Shown here: piece by piece, positions 1 through 11,642 of the stretch
Layout of the letters: each line of letters opens with the position of its first letter
How positions within the stretch are numbered: position 1 is the stretch's first letter
Origin: Carallia brachiata
Lineage: Eukaryota; Streptophyta; Magnoliopsida; Malpighiales; Rhizophoraceae
DNA length: 64,000 nucleotides
Direction of reading: 5' to 3'
NCBI GenBank assembly: GCA_021464245.1
Contig: JADCRB010000026.1
Location: forward strand, 248,001-312,000
The notes under the pieces: model-generated
Seen by the model: only the letters and a program-made list of their open reading frames with translations
Databases searched by the model: none
Told to the model about the DNA's origin: nothing
Made by a program: the position numbers and the translations under genes

Positions 1-940
1 TGTGTACAATCGTTTATTAGGAAAGGAAAAAAAAGGGAAAAAAGAAACCCTTTACCCGCTTATATTGTTAACATAGGAAGGAAAATAAAATAATTAAAAA
101 TTATTTAATTGTATTTTCAGCTTCTATGATGAATCAGGTTTCTCAATTTTATTGGTATAATATTACTTATCTTAAACTATTATTTGTGTTCCCTTTTCTT
201 TGAAAATCATTAGTCATACTCCACCTTGTTTTTGGAGATTGCGACTCATTAGCCATTTTTAAGTTTTTTTTTTTTTTGTGTTCATTGTAAATTCAAGATA
301 CAATTGTCATTCCTTTTATTATTTTTTAGATTATTAGCAAAAATTATATATCATTAAAAAAGTTTACAATTGTGTATTTTCCAATAAAGTTTATCTAATA
401 ATTTACCATTGCTTTATTCCTAGCTTTTATTCTTGATTTACATGTCCTCTAGTTTTATATGGAATAAGTTGAAATATCATCTATCTCTAGTTTCCATTTT
501 ATATTTCGTGATAACATGATTGATTTTGTATATCCCATTGTTAGGTAGTTTCGAGGAAAAAAAAGAACATAAATTGAGTAAAGATTGCCTGTGACTTTCT
601 TATTAGTCATCCACTAGGATCAAGCTTACTAAAGTGATAATGTTGCTGTTGGAAACATTACGAGGGGCAGCTTTTGGCTTTTGCTTGACTTTGTGTTTGA
701 GATATTATATAGGGCATTAAATACATGTCGAATGAGATTAGTTTGTTGTGTTGGTTGAAAGACAATATAGAGAAAAAAAGTTATAAGTCTAGTTCTAACT
801 ATAACATTGAGGCTAAGATATAAGAAATTATTGAGTATGTACAACTCTTAACAATGCAAAAGGGCTTGCTAAACTACAAAGGAATAGAAAAAAAATATCT
901 GAGAAAACTATCCTGAAAAAGTTTTCTCGATGAGTCAAAA
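1..940. other. AT-rich stretch, no gene seen
   Basis: No open frame of any family was recognised here. The stretch lies directly upstream of a decayed CC-NBS-LRR, so it may hold the remains of that gene's coiled-coil N-terminus, but no recognisable residues survive. Confidence 0.4.
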
Positions 941-944
941 TTAT

Positions 945-3318
945 TTGGACAATAAGAGATAACCGACTATTATCAACTATTTTAAAATCTGAGAAAGCCG
1001 ACAATTATATAGTTGCAATCGTGGAAATACCTGATATTGGAAAAATCACATTGGCTCAATGAGTGTTTAACCATAGAAGTGTTAAGAAAGTATTTCTTTG
1101 TAGATTATGGGTACATGTCACAAAAGAATTTGATATTGTTTCAAAGTTATATACGAATCAATCTGTGATGGTGATGAGGATGCTACATACAGAATTAAAA
1201 GAAAAAAAATTATTATATTTGATGACATTTAGAGTGAGTCTTTTGTTGACTTGAAGACATTGCATAAGATATTTAAAGATAATAAGCATTTAACAATAAT
1301 GGTGATAACCTAACTCTGTAGTGTTGCATCGATTATTCAAGCAACGATGATGCTTATATTGTGTATCCATTGTCTGATTTTGAATGTTGGTAATTATTTC
1401 AAAAAAATGTGTTAAAACAAGAAATTAAAGTAGATCCTAGATTCATATATGTTGAGAGAAAAATTGGTAAAAAAAAGTAGTGAGATATCATTGATTACAA
1501 AAACTCTTAACAACTGTTGTGCAAAAAAGCAAATATGGATAAATATGTGAGTGTGATGAAGAGTAGGCTATGAGATGTTTTTGCTGGTAAGAGCTCAATT
1601 AATTCGTTAATATTGAGCTATCAATATCTCTCAACTATAACAAAACGTTGTTTTATCTATTGTTCTATCTTTTAGAATTATTTAATGAAAAAAAAAATTT
1701 GATTAATTTACAGATAGCTAAAGGGTTCATGCAGCAAAAAAAAGGTAAAGAATGCTTCTGTGAACTTGTATTCGGATTTATCATTTATGAGTGTACAAAT
1801 GGATCTTTCATAATGTACGACATTTTTATTGAATTGGCTCAAAATCTAGTAATGTAATATGCTTTTTACTAAAAGACAACAACCAATAATGAGTAACTAA
1901 CCGATCACGACGCTTTTTCTACTCAGTAGATAAAAATGATATTATTGAGCAATTTTGAAAGCTTTTAGAAAATATAAGATGCAAGTTAGTAGGACACTAA
2001 AATTTAGAACAAAAGAGTAAACGTTTAAAATCTAGACAACTAAGGAGGGGTAGAGTTACTTATAGCCTTCCACTTTCTCAACCAATGACTAGGATCATTT
2101 TCATCTAACGGTATTATTCTTCTACTAGAATATTTTAGAATAATCTGTCAAAATTTAGAAATATTTTCTACATCATAGTTCCAACTAGATTATTTTAGAA
2201 AAGTCTAGACAATTTTAGATGCCTAGGATCTTCTTGAATATTTCAAAACCTTTTTGAGTCTTGTAAAACTTTATGAATTATTTTAAAGACTTTCAGAGTA
2301 TTCTAGAACCTTTTAAAGTATCATAAAATCTTTTGAAATTTTTTTAAATCTTCTTTCTATAAGAACTATTTTTTGAAGCATATAGAGCAATAGATACGTT
2401 AGCGAACTTGTTGGAAGTCAATAACTTATCCGTTGCTCTACATGCTTCAAGAAATAGGTTCGCTAACTCCTGGAAAAAGAATGAGAGTTGTTAGAGGACT
2501 TTTTCACCAATCAAAGCCATAAATCTTGATAAACCTACTATTACAAAGTTTAAATTTTTTACTTGTCTATACTCTAGTTGTAAACACTTGTTATGCTCTC
2601 ATTGTATTCATATGCTTTGTTTTATACATTGCCTGACAACATTTTCGAATTAAGACATCTATATTACCTGGATCTTCTCATACAAAAATTGTGACATTCC
2701 ATAATTCTATGACATCATTTTGATATCTTTAGACATTGTTGTTATTTGAATGTTGGAAACTTGCTGAGTTGTCGATAAAAACGAAGAACCTGATCAATTT
2801 GCTATATTTTGATACTAAGAACATTAGTGTAGGAGTAATGCCACAGTTTGCCAAGTCAAAGCATCTAAAAGTACTATTTGTTGTGGGAAGGAATGGTTCG
2901 ATAATTAGTGAGTTGCGAGAGCTTTTTGTTATATGGGGAAACATTATCAATATTAAAAATACAAACTATACTCAATCATATAGATGCCTCACATGCAAGT
3001 TTGAATAACAAGTAGCATGTAATGAAGTTAAATTTTCAGTGGACAACTAGTTCTAGTGCTTTAGAGAATGAGATTTTTGTGCTTGAAAAATTAATACCTT
3101 GAAAGTATTTGGTGTGGCAAAGTGTTGAGAAATTTAGAGGCACAAGCTTGCCTTGTTGGTTGGCAAAATCTAAATTCTATAGAATGGAATCCTTGCATAT
3201 TAATGGTTGTGAAGATTATTTTAGCCTGCCTTTATTTGTTCAACTACCCTATCTTAAAACTTTTATTTTTGAAAGGATGAAAAAAGTTAAAGTAGTAAGT
3301 CCTAAATTATATATATGA
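945..3318 (+). pseudogene. CC-NBS-LRR disease-resistance pseudogene (RPP13-like/R13L1 type)
   Basis: This is the remains of a cytoplasmic NLR immune receptor. A VAIVEIPDIGKITLAQ stretch (1010-1060) corresponds to the P-loop. It has Ile where the kinase-1a motif has Thr and is followed at once by a stop. VFNHRSVKKVFLCRLWVHV (RNBS-A) follows at 1063-1120, and a frameshifted kinase-2 region lies near 1190-1240. LQIAKGFMQQKKG (RNBS-D region) and MYDIFIELAQ (decayed MHD motif, His to Tyr) lie at 1700-1855. LRR remains resume at 2736-2960 with FVVGRNGSIISELREL, the conserved block of this subfamily. They continue at 3109-3318 with SLPCWLAKS, LHINGCEDYFSLP and QLPYLKTFIFERMK. Many stops and frameshifts, plus about 0.9 kb of foreign sequence between the MHD region and the LRRs, exclude function. 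The family assignment is firm and the outer limits are approximate. Confidence 0.85.
1860..2730. other. Insertion separating NB-ARC and LRR parts of the NLR pseudogene
   Basis: NLR-like reading ends just after the MHD remnant and resumes at the LRRs, so this block interrupts the gene. It is rich in TTTTAGAA/TCTAGAA-like words between 2100 and 2340, as in some LTR promoters. It also contains an imperfect 31-nt inverted repeat (2366-2396 with 2426-2457). No transposon protein and no clear terminal repeats were found, so its class is unknown. Part of it could instead be diverged NLR sequence. Confidence 0.35.
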
Positions 3319-3630
3319 AAGTGTATTGAATTGATAAGAGTAATTTCTAATAAGTAAATCAAATTATAATTATGAATAGTTAAGGGTAATTAGTATTTGT
3401 CCAATTAATGATATCAACTATTTCAAATTTGATAGTCTTTTCTCACCAAAATAGGGAAAAAAAAATTTATGTGGGTCCCATGTCTTATTTTCCAACAATT
3501 TTTTTCTTTTATAGTTCCCAAATAATGAATTTTTCACCTTCGTATCACTTTTTTTTCCCACTTTTTTTTTTCTTTTTTATCATTTTTTTCGCATTCCAAA
3601 TAAACTCTTGAGTACTTATCATGATTATTG

Positions 3631-3826
3631 TCAGCATCTCTCTTTTAAATTAGATTTTCTAGGAACATAAATATGTTTATTTTTATCCTTATTAAGTGTT
3701 TTGGGTTATGAGCTATTATATATACCTATCAATGGCCTACACCAAAACACAAATCAGCTTTTGCTTGTCCTACATAAGAAATAACCTAAGACCTTATACT
3801 TCACAAAGAGGACTATGATAATTAGG
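3631..3826 (-). repeat. LTR fragment, inverted copy of the 5' part of the copia LTR at 5.6 kb
   Basis: Read on the minus strand, this stretch aligns with about 5616-5805 with few gaps. Shared blocks include GTGTTTTGGGTTATGAGC, TTGTCCTACATAAGAA-like sequence and CATCTCTCT. It is the first roughly 190 bases of the same LTR family in opposite orientation. The rest of the LTR is absent. Confidence 0.6.
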
Positions 3827-3999
3827 TCAGCCAATTAACATTTTCCCTTATTTTCAACATGTATGGGCTGAAACATCAGCTATTAACATTTACCGTTATT
3901 TTTTTTTACCAAAAAACTAATTAACTTTTACAGCTTATATATGAATTCTTACAGCAAAACCCTAGCGTCATCCAAAGAAAGCGGAAATTAAAAAAAAAG

Positions 4000-4500
4000 G
4001 TTAAAGTCTATATCGTCGCTGCTGCGGCCCTATGATCCTAGATGATCAAAAAGCGTATGTTTGATAAGTAATGAAAGTTTCTTGATTCTCTTGAGACCAT
4101 ATGGTCGAGCTCAAAATCCAAACTTTTGTCACAAAAGAACTTAGATATCAGAGAACGAAATGCTGAGGATCAAGATTCCTCATACCTCTGAAGAACTGGG
4201 CTCTTCAAGCTCACTGTCACCAACTTTGTGATAAGAATAATGATGCTTGGAGGATTTCTTAAAGCAGCCTCAGATGAGTACAAAAACATATCAGTGTTTT
4301 GGAAAAGGGATTGTCTCAAAGGGCTGCAAAACTAAGTAAAATGCTTATAGGAGTTGACCCATATAGGGTGAAGAGAGAGGAACTAGAGGTTGCGACGATA
4401 AGATTTCTTCTCAAAGAGAGTAAGGGTGAATCAATAGTGTTTTATTCTACTCCAGCCACTGGCAACCTCGGCGTGTTTTAGGTGCCTTATTCCTCTCTAG
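4000..4500 (+). other. Possible unrecognised gene scrap
   Basis: A short open stretch at 4299-4481 encodes 60 residues of ordinary, non-repetitive composition (SQRAAKLSKMLIGVDPYR near its start). The upstream 300 bases are also less AT-rich than the surroundings. No family was recognised and there is no clear promoter or splice structure. It may be a dead gene fragment or chance. Confidence 0.2.
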
Positions 4501-5615
4501 TTGTTAGCATGGCTAAGGTATTTTTTTTAAAATTTTTTTGACAATAAATAAGGTACATTTAAATTTTAAAATCTGTAGTTAATTACGTCACGATTTAACC
4601 CATTAATTTATTGTGATCGTTATTTTTCTGTAGATATATTAATTTACTATAATTGTTTTATTTTTCTGCAGACCTGACTTCCTTTTTTGCAGACCTCCCC
4701 TATTGTGGTATTTGTTATTGTACCTTGACTCTTGAACATAAATTAACTTTTAATAATGTTTAAAACTTGGCTTTGCACATAAATTTTTTAGTATAACTTT
4801 CTATGATAGTTAAAACTCTTATCTAATCGATCCTTTCAAAGGATTCAAACTCTTTTTTGTCTATTGATCATTTGAAAGAATTTGAACCCTTGTATGTGCT
4901 GTTTTGGATGATATATATATATATATATATATATATTAAGAATTCAAAATTTATGTTGAGGTTTGATCGGTGTTTGTCGTTTATATTCACTACTACTCAT
5001 AAGTAGATTAATTTTAGTCCCTTCCACCTTTTGTATGTTTTACACCTTGTAGAATTTGTTTAACTTAAAGTATTATTGTCTATATATTCATTAACATATG
5101 AAAAAAGTATTAATTAGAAGTGTATTAGATTCTCTTACAGACTCAAATACTCTAAAAATTTAAATTTTCTTATTCAATGCTTATATCTTTTATTTTCATT
5201 GCTTAAAATTCATTGCATAAACAAATGTGCTTTACATGCAAATACAAGTTGCTTAAATTTCAAATATTTTTGTCAAAGTTTACAATTAATTAACTAAAAT
5301 TTATTATTACATTTGTTAAAAGTTAAAATAAAAACTAGTGGATATTAGTTATCAAAAACAAGTGATTTTGTTCATCAAACAAAAGGGGCAAATGGTTCCA
5401 ATCATTTAGGATCAATGTACATAATTACGTATTTTGATGGTGTATTAGTGGATTATGCATATATTTCAAGTGATTTAAATTCCATTGGGATTGTTGGTTC
5501 AACGAGATTAAAGGTTACTCTAGTAATTATCAACTTTATTTTTTTTGGGATTAAAGTGATATCTCTGTAACCATAAATGCTAATCTTATTTATTTTGAAA
5601 GTAATATCTCAAGAG
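4500..5615. other. AT-rich intergenic DNA with a (TA)n microsatellite
   Basis: No coding signal was found. A TA dinucleotide run of about 26 bases lies at 4911-4936. Confidence 0.5.
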
Positions 5616-7015
5616 TGATGGGTCATCCCTATGAAGTGTTAAGTCTTGAGTCCATTCCTATGTAGAACAAGCCAAAGTTCAGTTGTGATTTGGTACAACC
5701 CATTAAAGGGTATACATAATGGCTCATAACCCAAAACACATAATAAGGATATAAAAAAAATATGTTTAAGTTGTTGAAAAACCTAATTTGAGAGAGAGAG
5801 ATGCTATAGATTATAGAGAAATGAGAGAGTTATGGCTAGTAAAATTTTTTTCAGTTTGAGACAGTTACATGTAACCTCACGATCAGAAGGTGAGTCCTAG
5901 TTCAATAGAGGTAAAAATTGGACAGTTGGTAGAAGACAAATAGGTTTCTTGATTTGAAACAGTGGGGATTGGGTTTCGTTGATTGTAAATCTGTGTTTTT
6001 TATCAGTTTTCGTGGGTTAATATTATGGAAGGTTTTCTGCATGTAGTTTTGATCAACCTCGTAATCAAAAGATGATTTGTAGTTTGATCGAATTGATTTC
6101 TAGTCAAGAACTAGGGAACACGTATATCTTGATTGTGGACAATTTGATTGTCATTTGGAATTCTGCAAAACCTGGTGTTCTAGTCAGAACTGAGACTCAA
6201 TTTTCAAATAATACTCTATTATTTAGTCTACACAATTTTGGTAAAAGCATCTTGATGAATAGTCATCTATGGTTTGATCGAACTGAAATTTGGTCGACTG
6301 ATAGGAAAAATCTAGAAGTTTATTTTGTATGGTTAGATTGTCGTTTTGAAGTCTGCATTTTGGGTTATTACTGACAGAAAATAGCTAGTCTGTTGTGGAG
6401 AGCCCTTTTGCCTTCTCAATAAGTTCAAATCGAGGTTGTTTGATTTGTTTGATGTAATTGAGGTTGTTTACCTCTCGTGTAACTCACTTATTGATTACAT
6501 TGGAGTTGATTTTGGACAAGAGTGTCCCATGATTTTGTAGATTTGATTTAGTTAACACATAAAAATTTAGTGTGTTCTCTTTTGTAATTGTTTGATTAAC
6601 ATATTTGCTATTCAATTATTTTTTCATAGGTTTAAACAAGTGAGAGAGGCTTTTTAGATTATTCGACTTCACTACGCTGCTCCTAACAGAGTGATATAAG
6701 AGCTTTTGGTTAATGTATTTGGCTTGTTGGATGATGGATGTGACTTTGAATAAAATAATTTTTCTGAATGGCACTAATTATGATATTTAGAGGAGTAAAA
6801 TGAAAATCTCTTATTTGTGAAGAAGTTGTATTTGCCGGTGTTTGTTACTCCTAAACTTGAGTTCAAGTCCAATGAGAAACGAGAATTTGAGCATAAACTG
6901 ATTTGTGGTTTTATTTGGTAGTTTGTTAATGATAATGTTTACAATTACATTTCCAATTAGACATATGCACGGACTTTATAGAGTAAGCTTGAGACATTGT
7001 TAGGTTACTAAATTA
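5616..7015 (+). mobile_element. Ty1-copia retrotransposon remnant: LTR, primer-binding site and decayed gag
   Basis: The probable LTR runs from TGATGGGTC (5616) to CTAACA (6688). It is followed by TGATATAAGAGC (6692-6703), a decayed match to the TGGTATCAGAGC primer-binding site for initiator Met-tRNA. Downstream, 6745-7010 translates across frames to copia gag: FLNGTNYDI, then a stop in place of the usual Trp, then RSKMKISYL. Later words correspond to the family's LPVF, CGYIRQFVDDNVYNHIS and ARTLWSKLETLL. The reading is broken by several stops and frameshifts, and nothing of protease, integrase or reverse transcriptase follows. The element is dead and 3'-truncated. The LTR limits are inferred. 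Confidence 0.7.
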
Positions 7016-7019
7016 TAAG

Positions 7020-7860
7020 AACTCCGCATAAGACAGACTAACCCAGTATCAAACGCAAATTTAATATTAGAGAAAATAAACTCAAACGGTTAAAAAATAA
7101 GATATCCACTTAATTGATAACATACTTATTTTTATGATTTTTTGGTTTTTCTACTGTGTACAAAATGAATATTATTGGTTTTTACTACAACTACTTCACT
7201 TGGTCTATTTTCATAGGGGAATAAATAAGGATTTAATATGGTTAAGGGGAAAGTAAAGGTGGTTGGAAAGCAGGGGGGGAGGAATATCATTTGAATGGTT
7301 AAAATTAAGGTTGATTGTCCAAATTAAAGAGGGACAGGCTAGAGGATTTTATGAAACACTGGGACTAGATTTGAGTGAGGTAGGTTGAGTGAATGAATGA
7401 GTTGCGGTTGTGGTTGAAGAGGGCGAACTCTCCAGGTGTAAGAAGTTGAGGATGAGTCTAACATTTGGCAAATAGGAATTTTTAGTGGTGCCAGTTGTTT
7501 AGGTGTAATAGGATGGTATGGATTGATGGGAACATAAGACATTGAAAAACATTGGGAAAACTTGAGAATATCAACAGGAAAAGCCCTTAGCAGACTACTA
7601 CCTCATAAGGGGAGCAAGCATCCTCGTCCAAAAGGAGATGATTGCATTAGTGAGTGATGAGCTTTCCTATTTATATTTGCATGTAAAACAAATGCGCACT
7701 TTCTTTCTTTCTAATGTCGCAAAAGCTAATTAGTCATTTTTCTTTGCTTGTATTACTCCTGTTAATTTTCTTTTTATACTATCTTGATTCTATTTATTCC
7801 AAAGAATGAAATTCTATAAAATAGTATATCTATACTAAACCCACATTTGAAGCTACCTAA
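7020..7860. other. Intergenic stretch, nothing recognised
   Basis: A Pro/Gln/Leu-rich 67-codon frame exists on the minus strand (7339-7542), with no homology I recognise and no splice context. The rest is AT-rich. Confidence 0.35.
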
Positions 7861-7867
7861 AATAACC

Positions 7868-8146
7868 TTAGGAGTTGTTTGTTTCCTTACGCTTTAAAAG
7901 ATACACTAATATGATAGAATTGGTTCAATAAAATATAGTTAAATCATTCAACCTCTTAAAAATATTTCAATCAAATAAAAGAATTGATTAAGTTCAATTT
8001 TTTTTATTTGATTTCGCATAAATTAAGAGGCAATTAAAACTTGAATGCATTGATTGAGTTAATTGAATTGAATTTTTCACCTATGATTAAATTGAACTAG
8101 ATTGAATTTTATAAAAGATGTTGATACCAAACAAACTATTAAAGAT
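7868..8146. mobile_element. Probable hAT-type MITE
   Basis: The left end TTAGGAGTTGTTTGTTTCC and the right end, whose reverse complement reads TTTAATAGTTTGTTTGGTA, form an imperfect terminal inverted repeat with the GTTTGTTTGG core common in plant hAT MITEs. The roughly 280-bp interior is AT-rich and non-coding. The ends are approximate. Confidence 0.4.
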
Positions 8147-8149
8147 TCT

Positions 8150-8890
8150 CATTCCCTACACAGCTATCTCAAATTTTAAATTTTTTCAATTTCTCAATTC
8201 TCCTTCCTTGTTTTTTCTTTCCAATTTGCCCAATTTTTCTCTTTTCTTGTCCCTTCTCCTTAACTCTTGGAGATTCCTCTTTTTCCATAGTCTCAATTTT
8301 TTTTTTTTTTTACATAATAAGATCATTGTATTTTTTTCCTATATTATTTATTTATGTTTTTAATAAGCCTATTTAAATTTAAATTTTAATAAATTGAGTA
8401 ATGAAATACATAAATAGGAAAAACTACATTTGTTATTTTTAAAAAGTTTGAGTTAATTGTGATTTTTATATTTACATAAACAAAACTAACGATAAAGAGA
8501 AGTTGATTCCATCATAAAAAAAAAGGTTCAAAAAATTTATTATTTCTAATGAGTGCAGATTAAGTTAGATTAGCACAAAACACTTGCAAGATATATAAAA
8601 ACTAAGAAGTATTAGATGGTGTTGAGTGTTAATAACCTAATGCTTAAATCACTAAAAAGAGTTATAAAAAGGAAAAAAAAAAAACCAAGATGAGAAAAAG
8701 AGAATGAGTAAAGATATACCTTTGAACACCATAAAATCTCATAATACTAGAAGCTCTCACCATACTTGAGACCACAGGTTCAAGAGCTAGTACCACAAAA
8801 AGTCAAGAAGCTCTGATTAAGCTAAGTGGTCTAAATGGGCAGTTTAGAATCCAAAAGAACCCATATATGATGAGTTAATAAAAAGTTATA
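8150..8890. other. AT-rich intergenic DNA, no gene seen
   Basis: This holds pyrimidine-rich (8160-8350) and A-rich tracts and no recognisable coding or transposon sequence. Confidence 0.4.
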
Positions 8891-8892
8891 AC

Positions 8893-9211
8893 CATCCAAT
8901 GTGGTAGTTTAGTGGTAATCCAACGTATTTTATTCATTCGTGACCCAGGTTCAAATTCCAATGGCAGCGTTTAGGAGCTTTGAATTGGATGGTTTGATCG
9001 TTAATTGCGTGCTGTTAGTTCTAAATTTAGCAATCGTTATAGTCGGCTTAGAAAATTACGTTTGGATCCAACAATGTTTGGGTGGTATATCCCTTCCTAT
9101 ATGTTAAATTAAATGAGGCTTTCAAATGGGGGGATATTTTTACCTCGATCCACAGATCTGATAATCGATATATTTTGTAATAATTTTTTTTTCTGTTAAA
9201 AAAAAAAAAAG
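8893..9211 (+). mobile_element. tRNA-derived SINE, nearly full length
   Basis: The 5' part has an RNA polymerase III box A-like word, GTGGTAGTTTAGTGGTAAT (8910-8930), and a box B-like word, GGTTCAAATTCC (8948-8959), about 20 bases apart. That is the layout of a tRNA-type internal promoter. The roughly 320-bp unit ends in TTCTGTT followed by a run of 13 A. There is no open frame. A target-site duplication was not clearly identified. SINEs are mobilised in trans by LINE reverse transcriptase. Confidence 0.65.
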
Positions 9212-9227
9212 GCTATGGGTCTATAAA

Positions 9228-9363
9228 GTATGGACACGAACACGATGACATGGACACGACACGACATGGATATGACCACACACTAATTTTAAAAATATTA
9301 GGATACAGACACGGTTTTATATATATATATGAAAAAAAAATTAAATTTATAAAATTATTGTAC

Positions 9364-9402
<39 letters not shown>

Positions 9403-9895
9403 AATAATTTTATAAATTTTGTTCACTTGAAAATACTTGCAAATATATTTATATAATTATTATAGATTTTAGAGATTTTTTATTTCCAAAATATATATTA
9501 AGACCTTTTATTCTTTATTGCAAAATAAAGAAATAAAAATATAAGATCTGTGATTATTTTTTTTTCTTGGTTAAAATTAAAAATAAGTTACAGTTCGAAC
9601 GTTTTAGAAATCACTAATAAGTGACAATATTAAATTATAATATTTAAATTTTTTTTCTTTTTTTATTTGTTAAAAATAATTATAAAAATATTCAAGTGTA
9701 TTTGTGACGTGCCGGACACTTGTACTTCTCGTATCCGACACGCGTGTCTGAATTTTTTTTAAAAAAATTTTTTTTAACAGACACTTTTAATCGTGTTCGA
9801 CACGTATCTACCACATGTCCGTATTAAACACGTATCTAACACTCAATATCCTTTTTGTTTATCACGTCCATGCTTCCTTGTTACGGGCCTTGTAG
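9228..9895. repeat. CACG-rich inverted-repeat element (non-autonomous transposon?)
   Basis: The left border is full of GGACACGA words (9231-9285). The right border has the complementary TCGTGTTCGACACG-like words (9700-9850), with an inner CCGACACGCGTGTC near-palindrome. The outermost similarity, AAGTATGGACACGA against the reverse complement of the right end (AAGCATGGACGTGA), suggests terminal inverted repeats. The interior contains a (TA)n run at 9366-9400. There is no transposase. Confidence 0.45.
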
Positions 9896-9899
9896 TTGA

Positions 9900-10460
9900 G
9901 AACTATGCCTTGTTGATTAATCCATACAAATTTCCTTTCTATTTGTGATTTCGACCAAAAGCCCCTTAGAGACAATTAGACAAGTTATTACCAAATTTTA
10001 TAACTTTTAGTTTGAGGGAAAACAAGATATTAAAAATCAGATATTAATTATAGGATGTAACCGATAATTCACAGCTTAATAAGTTTCTAAATTAAAAAAA
10101 AAATTAGAAAAAAATCAAAGGAAACAGGGAACAAAGAACAATAGCAAAATGCGAAATGACGAAGCAGTCCTTGATGAGTCGACGTGGCACAACACCGTCA
10201 GAGAGGGAGACAAGTTAAAGATGGCGCGAAATGCTACCACAGTTAGTTAAAGACTGCCACATTTGACGCAATGCCTTCCATCATCAGATTTAGTTTATCT
10301 TCACAACCCCGAATTCTCAAATTTCTCCAATTTTCATTTAAAATTTTGAGTTAATTACAATTCCTCCAGCCCATATTTTTAAAAATTGTGTCAAATATTC
10401 TAATATATCTTCCTTTTTTTTTTCCAATAAAAAGGTCAAAGAAACCGAACTTTATCCCCC
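9900..10460 (+). promoter_or_regulatory. Upstream region of the Cys/Trp-rich protein gene
   Basis: This is non-coding sequence directly upstream of the leader exon. GACGTGGC (10181-10188), a G-box-like bZIP site, stands out. No convincing TATA box could be fixed, so the transcription start is uncertain. Confidence 0.35.
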
Positions 10461-10739
10461 GTTTCAGGTGCCTTTGAAGTCACAATCAACCCTCTTCAGC
10501 TCTGTGTTCTGTCTGATTTCCTTGTCTTTTTGTCTCCCTATTGATTTTGCTTTGAAAAATACAAATTTTCTTTTCTTTTTATTTTTTTTGATTGTGTGTG
10601 GTAATTTCAGGAGATTGTTTTTTTTTTTTTTTTTTGATAACTATGGATGAAGAAGGTGCTAATCGATGGCCATCGCCTCCGGCGATATGATCTTAGCGGA
10701 AATCGTGGGCCAGAAGAGCATTTAATTAATGATACACAC
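10450..10739 (+). other. 5' UTR exon with a 15-codon upstream ORF
   Basis: The inferred leader exon ends at a donor, AC|GTGAGT (GT at 10740-10741). The leader intron runs to the acceptor TTTTCAG at 11640, two bases before the main start codon. The exon carries a complete short uORF, ATG at 10643 to TGA at 10690, translating to MDEEGANRWPSPPAI. The 5' limit is a guess. Confidence 0.5.
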
Positions 10740-11642
10740 GTGAGTTTTATTTATTTGTTTATTTTTTTATTTGGGATCATTTTGATTTGTATGGTAATTA
10801 TGATCTTGCTGATTTAGTTTCCCCAATTTCATTGAACTAATGGAGAATAAAAAAAGAAGAATGTACGGTTGATACGGAGAAAAATATTAAAGATATATAG
10901 TCAATGCGATTTGGAGCAAGTTTCTATATTTACTTTGATTTTTATGCACAAATGAGAGTTCTTTCAAAGTTCAAAGAAATTGATTTGAAGGATTTTTGTG
11001 GTCATAGCCCAATGAAAGAGACACCCACATCATTGGTTCCAGTTCCGAGTTGCGGCTATCGCTGTGGTGGTGGTGATCTCAATTTGTGTTGTAATGGCCT
11101 TTTTTTCTTTCTTTCTTTCTTTTTTGATTAATTTTTGTTGCCATTTTAATGCATAGACGAATTCATGTATATAATACATACGAAAATGAAAAGTCTATTG
11201 CTAATTGGCATATGGGGTGGAGAGCAAAATACGTAATTAGTTGATTTTGATTAGATGATACTGAGTTTTTTAGATTTACAAGGCTTTCTTAACATAGTAC
11301 GTCTGGCCTGCTTTGAAGTTAAGCCACCTTGGGGTTTTGTTGGTTACTTGTTTGATGATTTGTTGGTGATTTTGCTTATCAGAGATTAGCCAATTGGATC
11401 TTTTGGACTTCAAGGAACACGTTTTCTTTTCCCAGTTGAAGAAACTGTCTTTTTCTTTTTCTTTTTCTACTTTGGTTTTCCTCATGCTATCTTCTAGGAC
11501 ATTAGGTTTATAAATTTGGAAAAACCTGACTGGCATCTCCCCCACAACCTCCATTTTGTTTACTTATACATGCCTTTATTTTCTGTTTGAATTTAGATTA
11601 TGTAAAGCATCAAAAAGTTGGAACGGATTGAAATTTTCAGTT

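Noticed and set aside
11556..11642. Upstream extension of the Cys/Trp-rich gene frame
   Set aside because: It precedes a clear splice acceptor (TTTTCAG at 11640) and is therefore intronic.
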